Assembly: GCA_049965795.1 (NCBI GenBank)
Contig: JBMFVW010000044.1
Location: 1-5,468, forward strand
From: Acidulodesulfobacterium_A sp049965795
GTDB lineage: Bacteria > SZUA-79 > Acidulodesulfobacterales > Acidulodesulfobacteraceae
Direction of reading: 5' to 3'
DNA length: 5,468 nucleotides
Shown: in pieces, positions 1 to 5,451 of the stretch
How positions within the stretch are numbered: position 1 is the first letter of the stretch
Layout of the letters: each line of letters starts with the position of its first letter
The notes under the pieces: generated by a model
Told to the model about the DNA's origin: nothing
Database searches by the model: none
The model's input: the letters and a program-made list of their open reading frames with translations, nothing else
Made by a program: the position numbers and the translations under genes

Positions 1-23
1 GCTTATTTACTGCAGTTTATAAG

Positions 24-97
24 TGGCTGGGGGAGAAGGATTCGAACCTCCGTAATGGGAGTCAGAGTCCCAGGTCCTGCCGCTAGACGATCCCCCA
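24..97 (-). tRNA. tRNA-Gln (anticodon CTG), CCA encoded
   Basis: Read on the minus strand, this stretch folds into a full cloverleaf. The acceptor stem TGGGGGA (91-97) pairs with TCCCCCA (28-34). A short D arm lies at 74-88. The anticodon stem TGGGA/TCCCA (68-72 with 56-60) encloses the loop CTCTGAC (61-67). The T arm GGAGG-TTCGAAT-CCTTC spans 35-51. The anticodon is CTG (bases 63-65), which reads CAG glutamine codons. Two known glutamine identity elements are visible: a weak T-A first acceptor pair and discriminator base G (27). The 3' CCA is encoded in the gene (24-26). The gene lies downstream of amrS on the same strand but has its own promoter-like sequence about 45 bases upstream. Only one Gln tRNA is in the window; a TTG isoacceptor must be elsewhere or this one must wobble. 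Confidence 0.95.
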
Positions 98-143
98 ATT
101 TAAATTTATCGGAATGAATAGCTTAATAATACTTGCAAAATAG

Positions 144-173
144 ATTATATAATATTGCGGCACTTGAATTCAA
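144..173 (-). promoter_or_regulatory. Putative sigma70-type promoter of tRNA-Gln
   Basis: On the minus strand TTGAAT (168-173) is followed after 18 bases by a perfect TATAAT (144-149). Transcription would start near 137, about 40 bases before the 5' end of the tRNA. The -35 sits inside a 12-base perfect palindrome, CTTGAATTCAAG (163-174). The same TTGAAT/TATAAT pairing recurs in front of the 82-aa gene at 2345-2373, which supports the reading. The rest of the 98-259 spacer shows no gene and no clear terminator for amrS. Confidence 0.6.
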
Positions 174-259
174 GAAAATTTTGATTAATACCAATTCTAT
201 ATTAACAACTTATAAAGAGCTACCGCCATTTCGGAAAGAGAACTTTACGTTAATATTGG

Positions 260-1312
260 CTAAAACACTCCGTAAATTTTATATCCGCAGAATTTGCATT
301 TTCCTTCGCCTTCCGCTCCAGATACCCTAATCACGTTATTTTCCAGAATATTATAACCCTGCCTTTTTATCAAAAGTTTACCGCATGAAGGACAAAACGT
401 ATCTTCATAGCCGTCCAAACGAATATTTCCGGCATAAATATATTTTAATCCTGCCGTTTTCCCTATTTTATAAGCATTTATTATGGTTTTTTCTTCGGTC
501 ACACGTCCGTCTTGCATCTTATATAATGGGAAAAAACGCGAAATATGCCAAGGCAGTTCAGGACTTACCGATACTATAAACTCTGCTATTTTTTTTATTT
601 CTTCGTTGTTGTTATTGTATTCGTCTATTAAAAGAGTTGTTAATTCCAAATGCACGCCGTTTTTATGAAACACTTCTACGGATTTAAGCACCGGTTCAAG
701 TCTTCCGCCGCATATCCTCCTATAGTTTGTATCGTTAAAAAATTTAATATCTACGTTTGCGGCATCTAAAAGCCCTTTTGCAGCATTTATAGATTCTTCC
801 GTATAATATCCGTTGGTAACGAAAATATTTTTTAATCCTTTTTTATGAGCAAGCTCCATAACGTCTAAACTGTAATCGAAGAAAACTGCGGGGTCGGTAT
901 AAGTGTATGATATTGATTTGCAGTCAGCTTTTAATGCATTTTCTACGATGTCTTCCGGAGGCGTTTTTTGTATGCCGTTAAAATACTGGAGATAGGATGA
1001 TAGATTTTCGTCCCTGTATGTTTGCGATATATCGGCATTTTGACAGCCTAAGCACCTGAAATTGCATCCGGGAGAAGCGATAGAATACGAACCCGTGCCA
1101 GGAAGAAAATGAAAAAGAGGTTTTTTTTCCACAGGATCGACGCTCTTTGCTACTATAATGCCGTAATTTATGCTGTATAAAACCCCGTCAATATTTGCTA
1201 TAGTTTTGCATACGCCAGTCATACCTTTTTTGATTTTGCACTTATCGGCGCATATAAGACACTGCACAAAATCGTTGGATTCTAATTTTCTATAAAGCCT
1301 GATAGCGTTCAT
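260..1312 (-). CDS. amrS: AmmeMemoRadiSam system radical SAM enzyme (AmrS)
   Basis: This 350-aa protein has the complete architecture of the AmrS family, relatives of pyruvate formate-lyase activating enzymes. The radical SAM cluster motif CNFRCLGC (C83, C87, C90) would bind the [4Fe-4S] cluster that cleaves S-adenosylmethionine. It follows the family signature PLFHFLPGTGSYSIASPG (65-82). Four N-terminal cysteines (C18, C21, C25, C35) and a C-terminal zinc-ribbon-like set (C307/C310 and C339/C342, each pair as CxxC, the second followed by G) are also typical. The barrel core includes YTYTDPAVFFDY (136-147) and HISRFFPLYKM (256-266). The substrate is not established for the family; it usually co-occurs with the Memo and AMMECR1 proteins, neither of which lies in this window. 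The ATG start is kept because it retains the N-terminal cysteines, but no Shine-Dalgarno precedes it, so translation may be weak or SD-independent. It is divergent from the IclR gene. Confidence 0.92.
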   Translation of the reverse strand: MNAIRLYRKLESNDFVQCLICADKCKIKKGMTGVCKTIANIDGVLYSINYGIIVAKSVDPVEKKPLFHFLPGTGSYSIASPGCNFRCLGCQNADISQTYRDENLSSYLQYFNGIQKTPPEDIVENALKADCKSISYTYTDPAVFFDYSLDVMELAHKKGLKNIFVTNGYYTEESINAAKGLLDAANVDIKFFNDTNYRRICGGRLEPVLKSVEVFHKNGVHLELTTLLIDEYNNNNEEIKKIAEFIVSVSPELPWHISRFFPLYKMQDGRVTEEKTIINAYKIGKTAGLKYIYAGNIRLDGYEDTFCPSCGKLLIKRQGYNILENNVIRVSGAEGEGKCKFCGYKIYGVF

Positions 1313-1347
1313 TTTTAATTAATTATTGCTTAATTTAAACCCTTTCT

Positions 1348-1353
1348 ATTATA
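1348..1353 (-). promoter_or_regulatory. Possible -10 box for amrS
   Basis: A perfect TATAAT on the minus strand lies 35 bases upstream of the amrS start. No convincing -35 hexamer is found at 16-18 bases, so this is either an activator-dependent or weak promoter or a chance hit in AT-rich DNA. The predicted leader of about 28 bases has no Shine-Dalgarno. Confidence 0.35.
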
Positions 1354-1432
1354 TTTTACTGGCATAAACTAATTACCATATATTAATTATACATTAAATT
1401 TTTAAATTATTTCTTCGATATATATTTTAAAA

Positions 1433-1461
1433 TTGCATTTTATTTTTTATTTATGTAAAAT
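1433..1461 (+). promoter_or_regulatory. Possible promoter of the IclR gene
   Basis: TTGCAT (1433-1438) and TAAAAT (1456-1461) are separated by 17 bases on the plus strand, about 50 bases before the IclR start. The -10 matches consensus at five of six positions and the -35 at three. Downstream, the 10-base unit ATTTAATAAA occurs twice in tandem (1476-1485 and 1486-1495). That is one helical turn apart and could be an operator, but the surroundings are so AT-rich that chance is a fair explanation. Confidence 0.35.
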
Positions 1462-1512
1462 TAATTTCAAGTTTAATTTAATAAAATTTAATAAAAAGAT
1501 TAAAGGTGCGCA

Positions 1513-2343
1513 ATGCTTAATAAAAATAAAAAAGATACGGAAAAAACCGGTAAAAAAAAGGATAAAACCAATTATCTCATTAAAACGGTTTTAAACTCTT
1601 TAGATTTGCTGGAAGCATTTAAAGGAGATAAATCCGAACTCGGGGTTAGCGAACTTAGTAAAATTCTAAAACTTCACAAAAATAAAATTTTCAGGCTACT
1701 GGCTACGTTAGAATACATGGGATATATAGAACAGGACCCGTTCACGGAAAATTACCGTTTAGGCCTTAAAAGTTTAGAGTTAGGACAGTCGTTCATTAAT
1801 CACCTGAGGCTTCTGAGTATCGCAAAGCCTGTTCTGAAAGAATTAGTCGATAAAATAAAAGAGTCGGCTTATGTAGGAGTAATCAGGGAAAAAAATCTTA
1901 TCTATCTCGATATAGTAGAAGCAGACCAGGTTTTAAGGGTTGCATCAAGGGTGGGCAATATGCTTCCGGTTTACGCTTCGGCCATAGGCAAATGTCAAAT
2001 AGCTTTTGAGTCGAGAGAAAATATTGAAAAAATGTTACCCGAAAAACTTAAAGCTTTTACGAAAAATACTATCACCGATAAAGAAAAACTGTTCAAAGAA
2101 TTAGAAAAAGTAAAAGCTCAGGGTTATGCCATAGACAACGAAGAGCTTGACGAAGGCATTATCTGCATCGGCGCTCCGTTGAGAGATTATACTACGCATA
2201 TAATAGGCGGAATATCTATTTCCGCTCCGGTTATAAGAACTACGCCGGAAAAACTTAAAAATCTGTTTATTCCCCTGACCGTCGAAGCAGGCAATAAGAT
2301 CTCCGAAAAATTAGGCTATGAAATAGGCAAAAAATACGTTTAA
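1513..2343 (+). CDS. IclR-family transcriptional regulator
   Basis: This 276-aa protein has the standard two-domain IclR layout. An N-terminal winged helix-turn-helix (about 21-88) contains the HTH stretch VSELSKILKLHKNKIFRLLA (45-64), followed by the wing MGYIEQDPFTENYRLG (69-84). The C-terminal GAF-like effector-binding domain (about 100-270) carries LPVYASAIGKCQIAF (151-165) and the family signature GYAIDNEELDEGIICIGAPL (204-223), then GGISISAPV (232-240). Family members bind DNA as dimers or tetramers and repress or activate genes in response to small carbon metabolites; the ligand cannot be read from sequence. An unusual 20-residue Lys-rich extension precedes the DNA-binding domain. The ATG has an AAAGGTG ribosome site (1502-1508) 4 bases upstream. 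It is divergent from amrS, so amrS and the gene itself are the obvious first candidate targets, by inference from position only. No terminator follows; the next gene's promoter begins at its stop codon. Confidence 0.95.
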   Translation: MLNKNKKDTEKTGKKKDKTNYLIKTVLNSLDLLEAFKGDKSELGVSELSKILKLHKNKIFRLLATLEYMGYIEQDPFTENYRLGLKSLELGQSFINHLRLLSIAKPVLKELVDKIKESAYVGVIREKNLIYLDIVEADQVLRVASRVGNMLPVYASAIGKCQIAFESRENIEKMLPEKLKAFTKNTITDKEKLFKELEKVKAQGYAIDNEELDEGIICIGAPLRDYTTHIIGGISISAPVIRTTPEKLKNLFIPLTVEAGNKISEKLGYEIGKKYV

Positions 2344-2344
2344 T

Positions 2345-2373
2345 TTGAATTTTAATCGGATTAGGTTTATAAT
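2345..2373 (+). promoter_or_regulatory. Strong sigma70-type promoter of the 82-aa gene
   Basis: TTGAAT (2345-2350) and a perfect TATAAT (2368-2373) are separated by the optimal 17 bases. They begin two bases after the IclR stop codon. A start near 2380 would give a leader of about 44 bases ending in a strong ribosome site. This is the best promoter match in the window and suggests the downstream gene is transcribed independently of the IclR gene. Confidence 0.7.
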
Positions 2374-2411
2374 ATTCATATAAGGACAATTAAACGAATT
2401 GAAATAAGAAT

Positions 2412-2418
2412 AAGGAGG
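2412..2418 (+). promoter_or_regulatory. Strong ribosome binding site of the 82-aa gene
   Basis: AAGGAGG ends 5 bases before the ATG at 2424. It is a seven-base match to the 16S anti-Shine-Dalgarno. It fixes the start and argues that the small downstream frame is truly translated. Confidence 0.8.
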
Positions 2419-2423
2419 TTAAA

Positions 2424-2672
2424 ATGCTTTCAAAAGACGAAAAATCTTTCTGGGAAAGAAGATCCGAATTCAGGCATAAAATAGTTGACGGAATTTACGA
2501 CAGAATTCCGGTCGATGTCGTAGAGCATCTCGGCAATGCTAATAAAGAATTTATATTTGCAATAGAAGGGGTTTTTAACGGTTTCGTCAAAAGAATAGAC
2601 GACAGAATCGCAAAAACAAAAGAACGCAGAGAAAATAGCAAAGCCGAAGGTAAGGAAGAAGATAAAGATTAA
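2424..2672 (+). CDS. Small charged helical protein of unknown function (82 aa)
   Basis: I do not recognise this protein. It has no signal peptide, no membrane segment, no cysteine and no metal motif, so it is probably cytoplasmic. Residues 1-20 are highly charged (FWERRSEFRHKI at 9-20). Residues 21-40 contain VDGIYDRIPVDVVEHLGNAN, a more structured-looking core. Residues 41-64 (KEFIFAIEGVFNGFVKRIDDRIAK) have the heptad-like hydrophobic spacing of an amphipathic helix. The last 18 residues form a Lys/Glu-rich, probably disordered tail. Reality is supported by a near-consensus promoter, an AAGGAGG ribosome site at ideal spacing, third-position base use like its neighbours, and a following inverted repeat 10 bases after the stop. 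The overlapping antisense frame lacks such signals. The helical, acidic/basic makeup would suit a protein- or nucleic-acid-associated accessory factor, but that is a guess. Confidence 0.8.
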   Translation: MLSKDEKSFWERRSEFRHKIVDGIYDRIPVDVVEHLGNANKEFIFAIEGVFNGFVKRIDDRIAKTKERRENSKAEGKEEDKD

Positions 2673-2681
2673 TAATAAAAA

Positions 2682-2728
2682 CGGCAATACGTTTTAATTT
2701 ATTTTATATAATTAAAAACGTATTGCCG
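2682..2728 (-). terminator. Inverted repeat, likely terminator between convergent units
   Basis: The arms CGGCAATACGTTTTAATT (2682-2699) and AATTAAAAACGTATTGCCG (2710-2728) pair almost perfectly, with a single extra base, around a 10-base loop. Read on the minus strand, the stem is followed immediately by TTTTTATTATT, the U-tract of an intrinsic terminator. Read on the plus strand, no U-tract follows, so plus-strand termination for the 82-aa gene would depend on the stem alone. The hairpin therefore fits best as the end of a leftward transcript through the 22-aa ORF, while also insulating the 82-aa gene. Confidence 0.75.
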
Positions 2729-2769
2729 ATATCCGTAACGGCTTAAAAGCAAAAACCGCAAAAGTTTGA

Positions 2770-2838
2770 TTATTTGCTTTTTGATTTTGCCGGTTTGCTT
2801 TTAGATGTAGAAGCGGTTTTTTTGGATGCGCATGCCAT
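2770..2838 (-). CDS. Candidate small basic Lys/Ser-rich protein (22 aa)
   Basis: Reading leftward, an ATG at 2836-2838 opens 22 codons ending in TAA (2770-2772). The product begins MACASKKTASTSKSK and continues PAKSKSK. It has 8 lysines, 6 serines, no acidic residue and one cysteine, with alternating Ser-Lys at the end, so it is disordered and strongly cationic. The start has the best ribosome site in the window, GGAGGTGAT (2844-2852), nine bases complementary to the 16S 3' end at a 5-base spacing. An in-frame stop (2842-2844) blocks any upstream extension. A terminator-like hairpin with a T-tract on this strand follows 41 bases after the stop, and an extended -10 lies upstream. The composition resembles the tails of histone-H1-like or other nucleic-acid-binding proteins, but no family can be named at this length. 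It could be a real small protein, a leader peptide, or a remnant of a longer gene. Confidence 0.55.
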   Translation of the reverse strand: MACASKKTASTSKSKPAKSKSK

Positions 2839-2843
2839 TTTTT

Positions 2844-2852
2844 ATCACCTCC
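2844..2852 (-). promoter_or_regulatory. Perfect Shine-Dalgarno of the 22-aa ORF
   Basis: On the minus strand GGAGGTGAT is an exact nine-base complement of the conserved 16S rRNA tail. It is followed by five A residues and then ATG. It is stronger than the sites in front of amrS and rnj, neither of which has a recognisable one. Confidence 0.75.
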
Positions 2853-2880
2853 GTAAGTTATCTATTTATTAAACGGAATA

Positions 2881-2920
2881 TTTAATAATTATCTTTAATA
2901 ATTATTAAATATAATTATTA
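2881..2920. repeat. AT-only repeat and palindrome cluster
   Basis: TTTAATAATTAT occurs twice in direct repeat (2881-2892 and 2894-2905) at a 13-base period. The second copy opens a perfect 16-base palindrome, TTTAATAATTATTAAA (2894-2909). The core TAATAATTA appears again inverted at 2912-2920. The cluster lies between the putative -10 and the ribosome site of the 22-aa ORF, in its leader. It may be an operator or simply low-complexity DNA. Confidence 0.5.
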
Positions 2921-2932
2921 ACTTTTAAATAG

Positions 2933-2941
2933 ATTATACCA
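2933..2941 (-). promoter_or_regulatory. Possible extended -10 promoter upstream of the 22-aa ORF
   Basis: On the minus strand TGGTATAAT forms an extended -10 element (TGn plus perfect TATAAT at 2933-2938). The -35 region is poor (TAAATA at 17 bases), which an extended -10 can compensate. Transcription would begin near 2926, just past the rnj stop, giving a leader of roughly 88 bases. Confidence 0.45.
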
Positions 2942-2972
2942 TATTAAAACTAAAATATTTATTCCGATAAAA

Positions 2973-4643
2973 TTAAATCTCGGTAATCATAGGAAAAATA
3001 AACGGATGCCTGTCGATGTTCTTATTTAAATATTTTTTTAATGCTCTTCTTATGTCGTCTTTAACCTTTACCCAGTCTATATTTTCTTTTTCTTTTTTTT
3101 GATTTTCTTCGATAACGTTCATTACTAATTTATGAAGAGTTTCATTTAATTCCTTAAAGTAGTCTTCAAAAACAAACCCTTTTGAAACAATATCGGGACC
3201 GGAAATTATATTAGAAGTTTTAGAATCCACTACGAGCTGGACTATGATCATGCCGTTTTCGGAAAGATGCGCCCGTTCTTTAAGAGTATGCGTGCCGACA
3301 TCTCCTATTCCTTTGCCGTCCACAAAAATTCTGCCTGCATAAACGTCTGCGCCCCTGACGCATCCGGATTCCCCGTTAAATTTAAGACTGTTACCGTTTT
3401 CGAGAACAAAAACGTTTTCCGCAGGAATTCCCGAATTAACTGCAAGTTTTTTATGCTGATATAAATGTTTTAACTCTCCGTGAACGGGAATAAAATATTT
3501 CGGCTTAACTATATTTATCATAAATTTAAGTTCTTCTTTGCTGGCATGCCCCGATACGTGAATTTCGGATATATTTTCGTAATAAACTTCTGCTCCTCTT
3601 TTATAAAGATTATTTATTATTTTTGATATAGCCTTTTCGTTTCCTGGAATAAATTTTGAAGACATTAAAACAAGATCGTTAGGTCTAATTTTAACGTATT
3701 TATGGTCATCGACGGAAATTCTTGAAAGAGCAGACATAGCTTCGCCTTGAGTGCCCGTGGTAAGGATTAAAAGTTCTTCGGGTTTATAATAACCGATAGT
3801 TTCTTCGTCTATTAAAATTTCTTCCGGTATGCTTAAATATCCTAATTTTCTGGCTACCTTCGTGTAAGTCATAAGGCTTCTGCCGCTGAATATAACCTTT
3901 TTATTAAATTCGACGGCAAGCGAAAGAAGTTCCGAAATCCTGTGAATATTGGAGGCAAAAAGAGCTACTATTATTCTTGTTTCGTTATCCCTGAAAATAT
4001 TTCTGAAGGTCTTTTTTATATCGTTTTCTGATATAGTAAATCCTTCTTTTTCTATATTTGTAGAATCCGAAAACAAAGCCAATACGCCTTTGTCTCCGTA
4101 ATGGGCAAGCCTGTTGATATCCGTTGCCGCATCTTTTTCGAGCGTCTGATCAAGTTTAAAATCGCCGGTATGTATTATCGTTCCGACAGGCGTTTTTATT
4201 GCAAGACTGGCACCGTCTATAATGGAATGGGCTACCCGTATAAATTCTATTTCAAAATCGCCGAGGGTTATCGAACTGCCGGTTTTAACGGTAAAGAGAG
4301 ACACCTTAAAAGACAGATCATGCTCTTTGAGCTTTTCTTCAAGAATACCGAGCGTAAAGGGCGTGCCGAATATCGGAATATTAAACTCTCTAAGTACATA
4401 CGGTATAGCGCCTATATGGTCTTCATGTCCGTGTGTAAGAACGATTCCTCTAATTTTTTTCTTTTTTTCGGGGTCGTATAAATATCTTATATCGGGAATA
4501 ACCATATCTATTCCCAGCATGTAATCTTCCGGAAACATAATCCCTGAATCGACTATTATAATATCGTTTTCGGTCTCGTAAACCATCATATTGAGACCGA
4601 TTTCGCCGAGCCCGCCGAGAGGTATAGCTTTTAACATAGCCAT
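2973..4643 (-). CDS. rnj: Ribonuclease J
   Basis: This 556-aa protein is a full-length RNase J, a cytoplasmic zinc-dependent ribonuclease with 5'-to-3' exonuclease and endonuclease activity in mRNA decay and rRNA maturation. The metallo-beta-lactamase domain shows the metal-binding motif HGHEDH (H71, H73, D75, H76), H139 in VAHS and D161 in HTGDFK. The beta-CASP domain (about 190-400) shows FSDSTN (D193), ASNIHR (230-235), TTGTQGE (295-301), HVSGHAS (H362, H366) and PVHGE (H388). The residue spacing closely follows the Bacillus subtilis RNase J1 catalytic set, and the C-terminal domain (about 450-556) is present, so it looks catalytically intact. It lies 34 bases downstream of plsC with no terminator between, suggesting co-transcription. 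No Shine-Dalgarno precedes the ATG; a second ATG two codons later is an equally possible start. Whether the genome has a second paralogue (J1/J2) cannot be seen. Confidence 0.96.
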   Translation of the reverse strand: MAMLKAIPLGGLGEIGLNMMVYETENDIIIVDSGIMFPEDYMLGIDMVIPDIRYLYDPEKKKKIRGIVLTHGHEDHIGAIPYVLREFNIPIFGTPFTLGILEEKLKEHDLSFKVSLFTVKTGSSITLGDFEIEFIRVAHSIIDGASLAIKTPVGTIIHTGDFKLDQTLEKDAATDINRLAHYGDKGVLALFSDSTNIEKEGFTISENDIKKTFRNIFRDNETRIIVALFASNIHRISELLSLAVEFNKKVIFSGRSLMTYTKVARKLGYLSIPEEILIDEETIGYYKPEELLILTTGTQGEAMSALSRISVDDHKYVKIRPNDLVLMSSKFIPGNEKAISKIINNLYKRGAEVYYENISEIHVSGHASKEELKFMINIVKPKYFIPVHGELKHLYQHKKLAVNSGIPAENVFVLENGNSLKFNGESGCVRGADVYAGRIFVDGKGIGDVGTHTLKERAHLSENGMIIVQLVVDSKTSNIISGPDIVSKGFVFEDYFKELNETLHKLVMNVIEENQKKEKENIDWVKVKDDIRRALKKYLNKNIDRHPFIFPMITEI

Positions 4644-4677
4644 GTATTTTTATCTTTTTATTTTATTTTGTTCATTA

Positions 4678-5442
4678 TTAATTGATAACTGTGTTAATTT
4701 TATCATCTGATGCTTTTTTATTCAAGACCTCCCGTATTTCGTATTCTATCGTTTTGATTATTCCGTCTTCTTTGCCGGACGTTAAACCCTTATTCTTTTC
4801 AGATACTTCAATAGGCTTTAAAATATGGAGTTCGACTTTTTGTCCTGGATGAACGGCAAGACTGTTTTTTCTTAAAATATTTACGGTACCATTAATTGCT
4901 ACAGGCAAAACCGTTATGCCGCCTTGTTTTAAAAACATATTAAGTCCGCCTTTTTTAAAACTTAAAAGTTTTCCGTCTAATGATCTTGTGCCTTCCGGAA
5001 AAATCAGGATAGACGTTTTATTTTTAATAAGTTCTGTTGATTTTTTAACACTTTTCAGAGCGCTTCTTAGATTTTCCCTATCTATAGGAATATAGCCGAG
5101 TCTTTTCATTGCCCAGCCCAGAAACGGGATTTTAAAAAGAGATGCTTTTGCAATGAATTTAAAATTTAAATCGAGCGAAGCAAGCAAAACGAATATGTCG
5201 AAATAACTCTGGTGGTTTGGCGTAATAATATAAGATTTTTGCGTCGATATATTTTCTGCTCCTGTTATATCTACTTTTATAAAACAGGCTTTTAATATTA
5301 TCTTTGACCATAATTTTGCGATTGCCTGCGGAATTTTTTCGCCGAAAAACGAACTTGCAACCGCAAACATGCCGAATATTACGGTCGAGAACGAAATAAT
5401 AACCCAGCAGTATAAACTTTTAAAAAAACTATATTTTTCCAA
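4678..5442 (-). CDS. plsC: 1-acyl-sn-glycerol-3-phosphate acyltransferase (PlsC family)
   Basis: This 254-aa membrane-associated protein transfers a fatty acyl group to the sn-2 position of lysophosphatidic acid, making phosphatidic acid for phospholipid synthesis. All four glycerolipid acyltransferase motifs are present: NHQSYFD (the HX4D catalytic pair H77 and D82), GYIPIDR (116-122), FPEGTRS (148-154, phosphate binding) and VLPVAINGT (178-186). A hydrophobic N-terminal helix (about 8-33) should anchor it in the inner membrane. The start is TTG (5440-5442), preceded by AAGGAA at about a 4-base spacing; an in-frame stop at 5458-5460 and the lack of an upstream ATG or GTG support it. It precedes rnj with a 34-base gap. 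The acyl specificity cannot be read, and a related acyltransferase role (for example on other lysophospholipids) is possible. Its promoter lies beyond the window edge. Confidence 0.92.
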   Translation of the reverse strand: MEKYSFFKSLYCWVIISFSTVIFGMFAVASSFFGEKIPQAIAKLWSKIILKACFIKVDITGAENISTQKSYIITPNHQSYFDIFVLLASLDLNFKFIAKASLFKIPFLGWAMKRLGYIPIDRENLRSALKSVKKSTELIKNKTSILIFPEGTRSLDGKLLSFKKGGLNMFLKQGGITVLPVAINGTVNILRKNSLAVHPGQKVELHILKPIEVSEKNKGLTSGKEDGIIKTIEYEIREVLNKKASDDKINTVIN

Positions 5443-5445
5443 GCG

Positions 5446-5451
5446 TTCCTT
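5446..5451 (-). promoter_or_regulatory. Ribosome binding site supporting the plsC TTG start
   Basis: AAGGAA on the minus strand lies 3-4 bases before the TTG codon. The next methionine codon is at residue 25, inside the membrane helix, so the TTG is the only sensible initiator. Confidence 0.6.

Noticed and set aside
133..668. Short plus-strand frames in and beside the amrS 3' region.
   Set aside because: They are antisense to amrS or in the AT-rich spacer, have no SD, and encode no recognisable domain.
1313..1512. A possible riboswitch or small RNA in the amrS-IclR spacer.
   Set aside because: The spacer is nearly all A/T with no stable GC-containing stem and no conserved riboswitch core visible.
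2430..2687. An 85-codon frame antisense to the 82-aa gene.
   Set aside because: It has no ribosome site, runs into the terminator stem, and overlaps almost entirely a plus-strand gene with strong promoter and SD.
105..2971. A 16-base sequence TTTATCGGAATGAATA at 105-120 recurs with one mismatch in inverted orientation at 2956-2971.
   Set aside because: At this AT content about one or two such 15/16 matches are expected by chance in 5.4 kb, and the two contexts have nothing in common.
4101..4524. Plus-strand frames of 100-126 codons inside rnj.
   Set aside because: They lie antisense to a conserved catalytic domain and have no initiation signals or recognisable motifs; they are shadows of the rnj reading frame.
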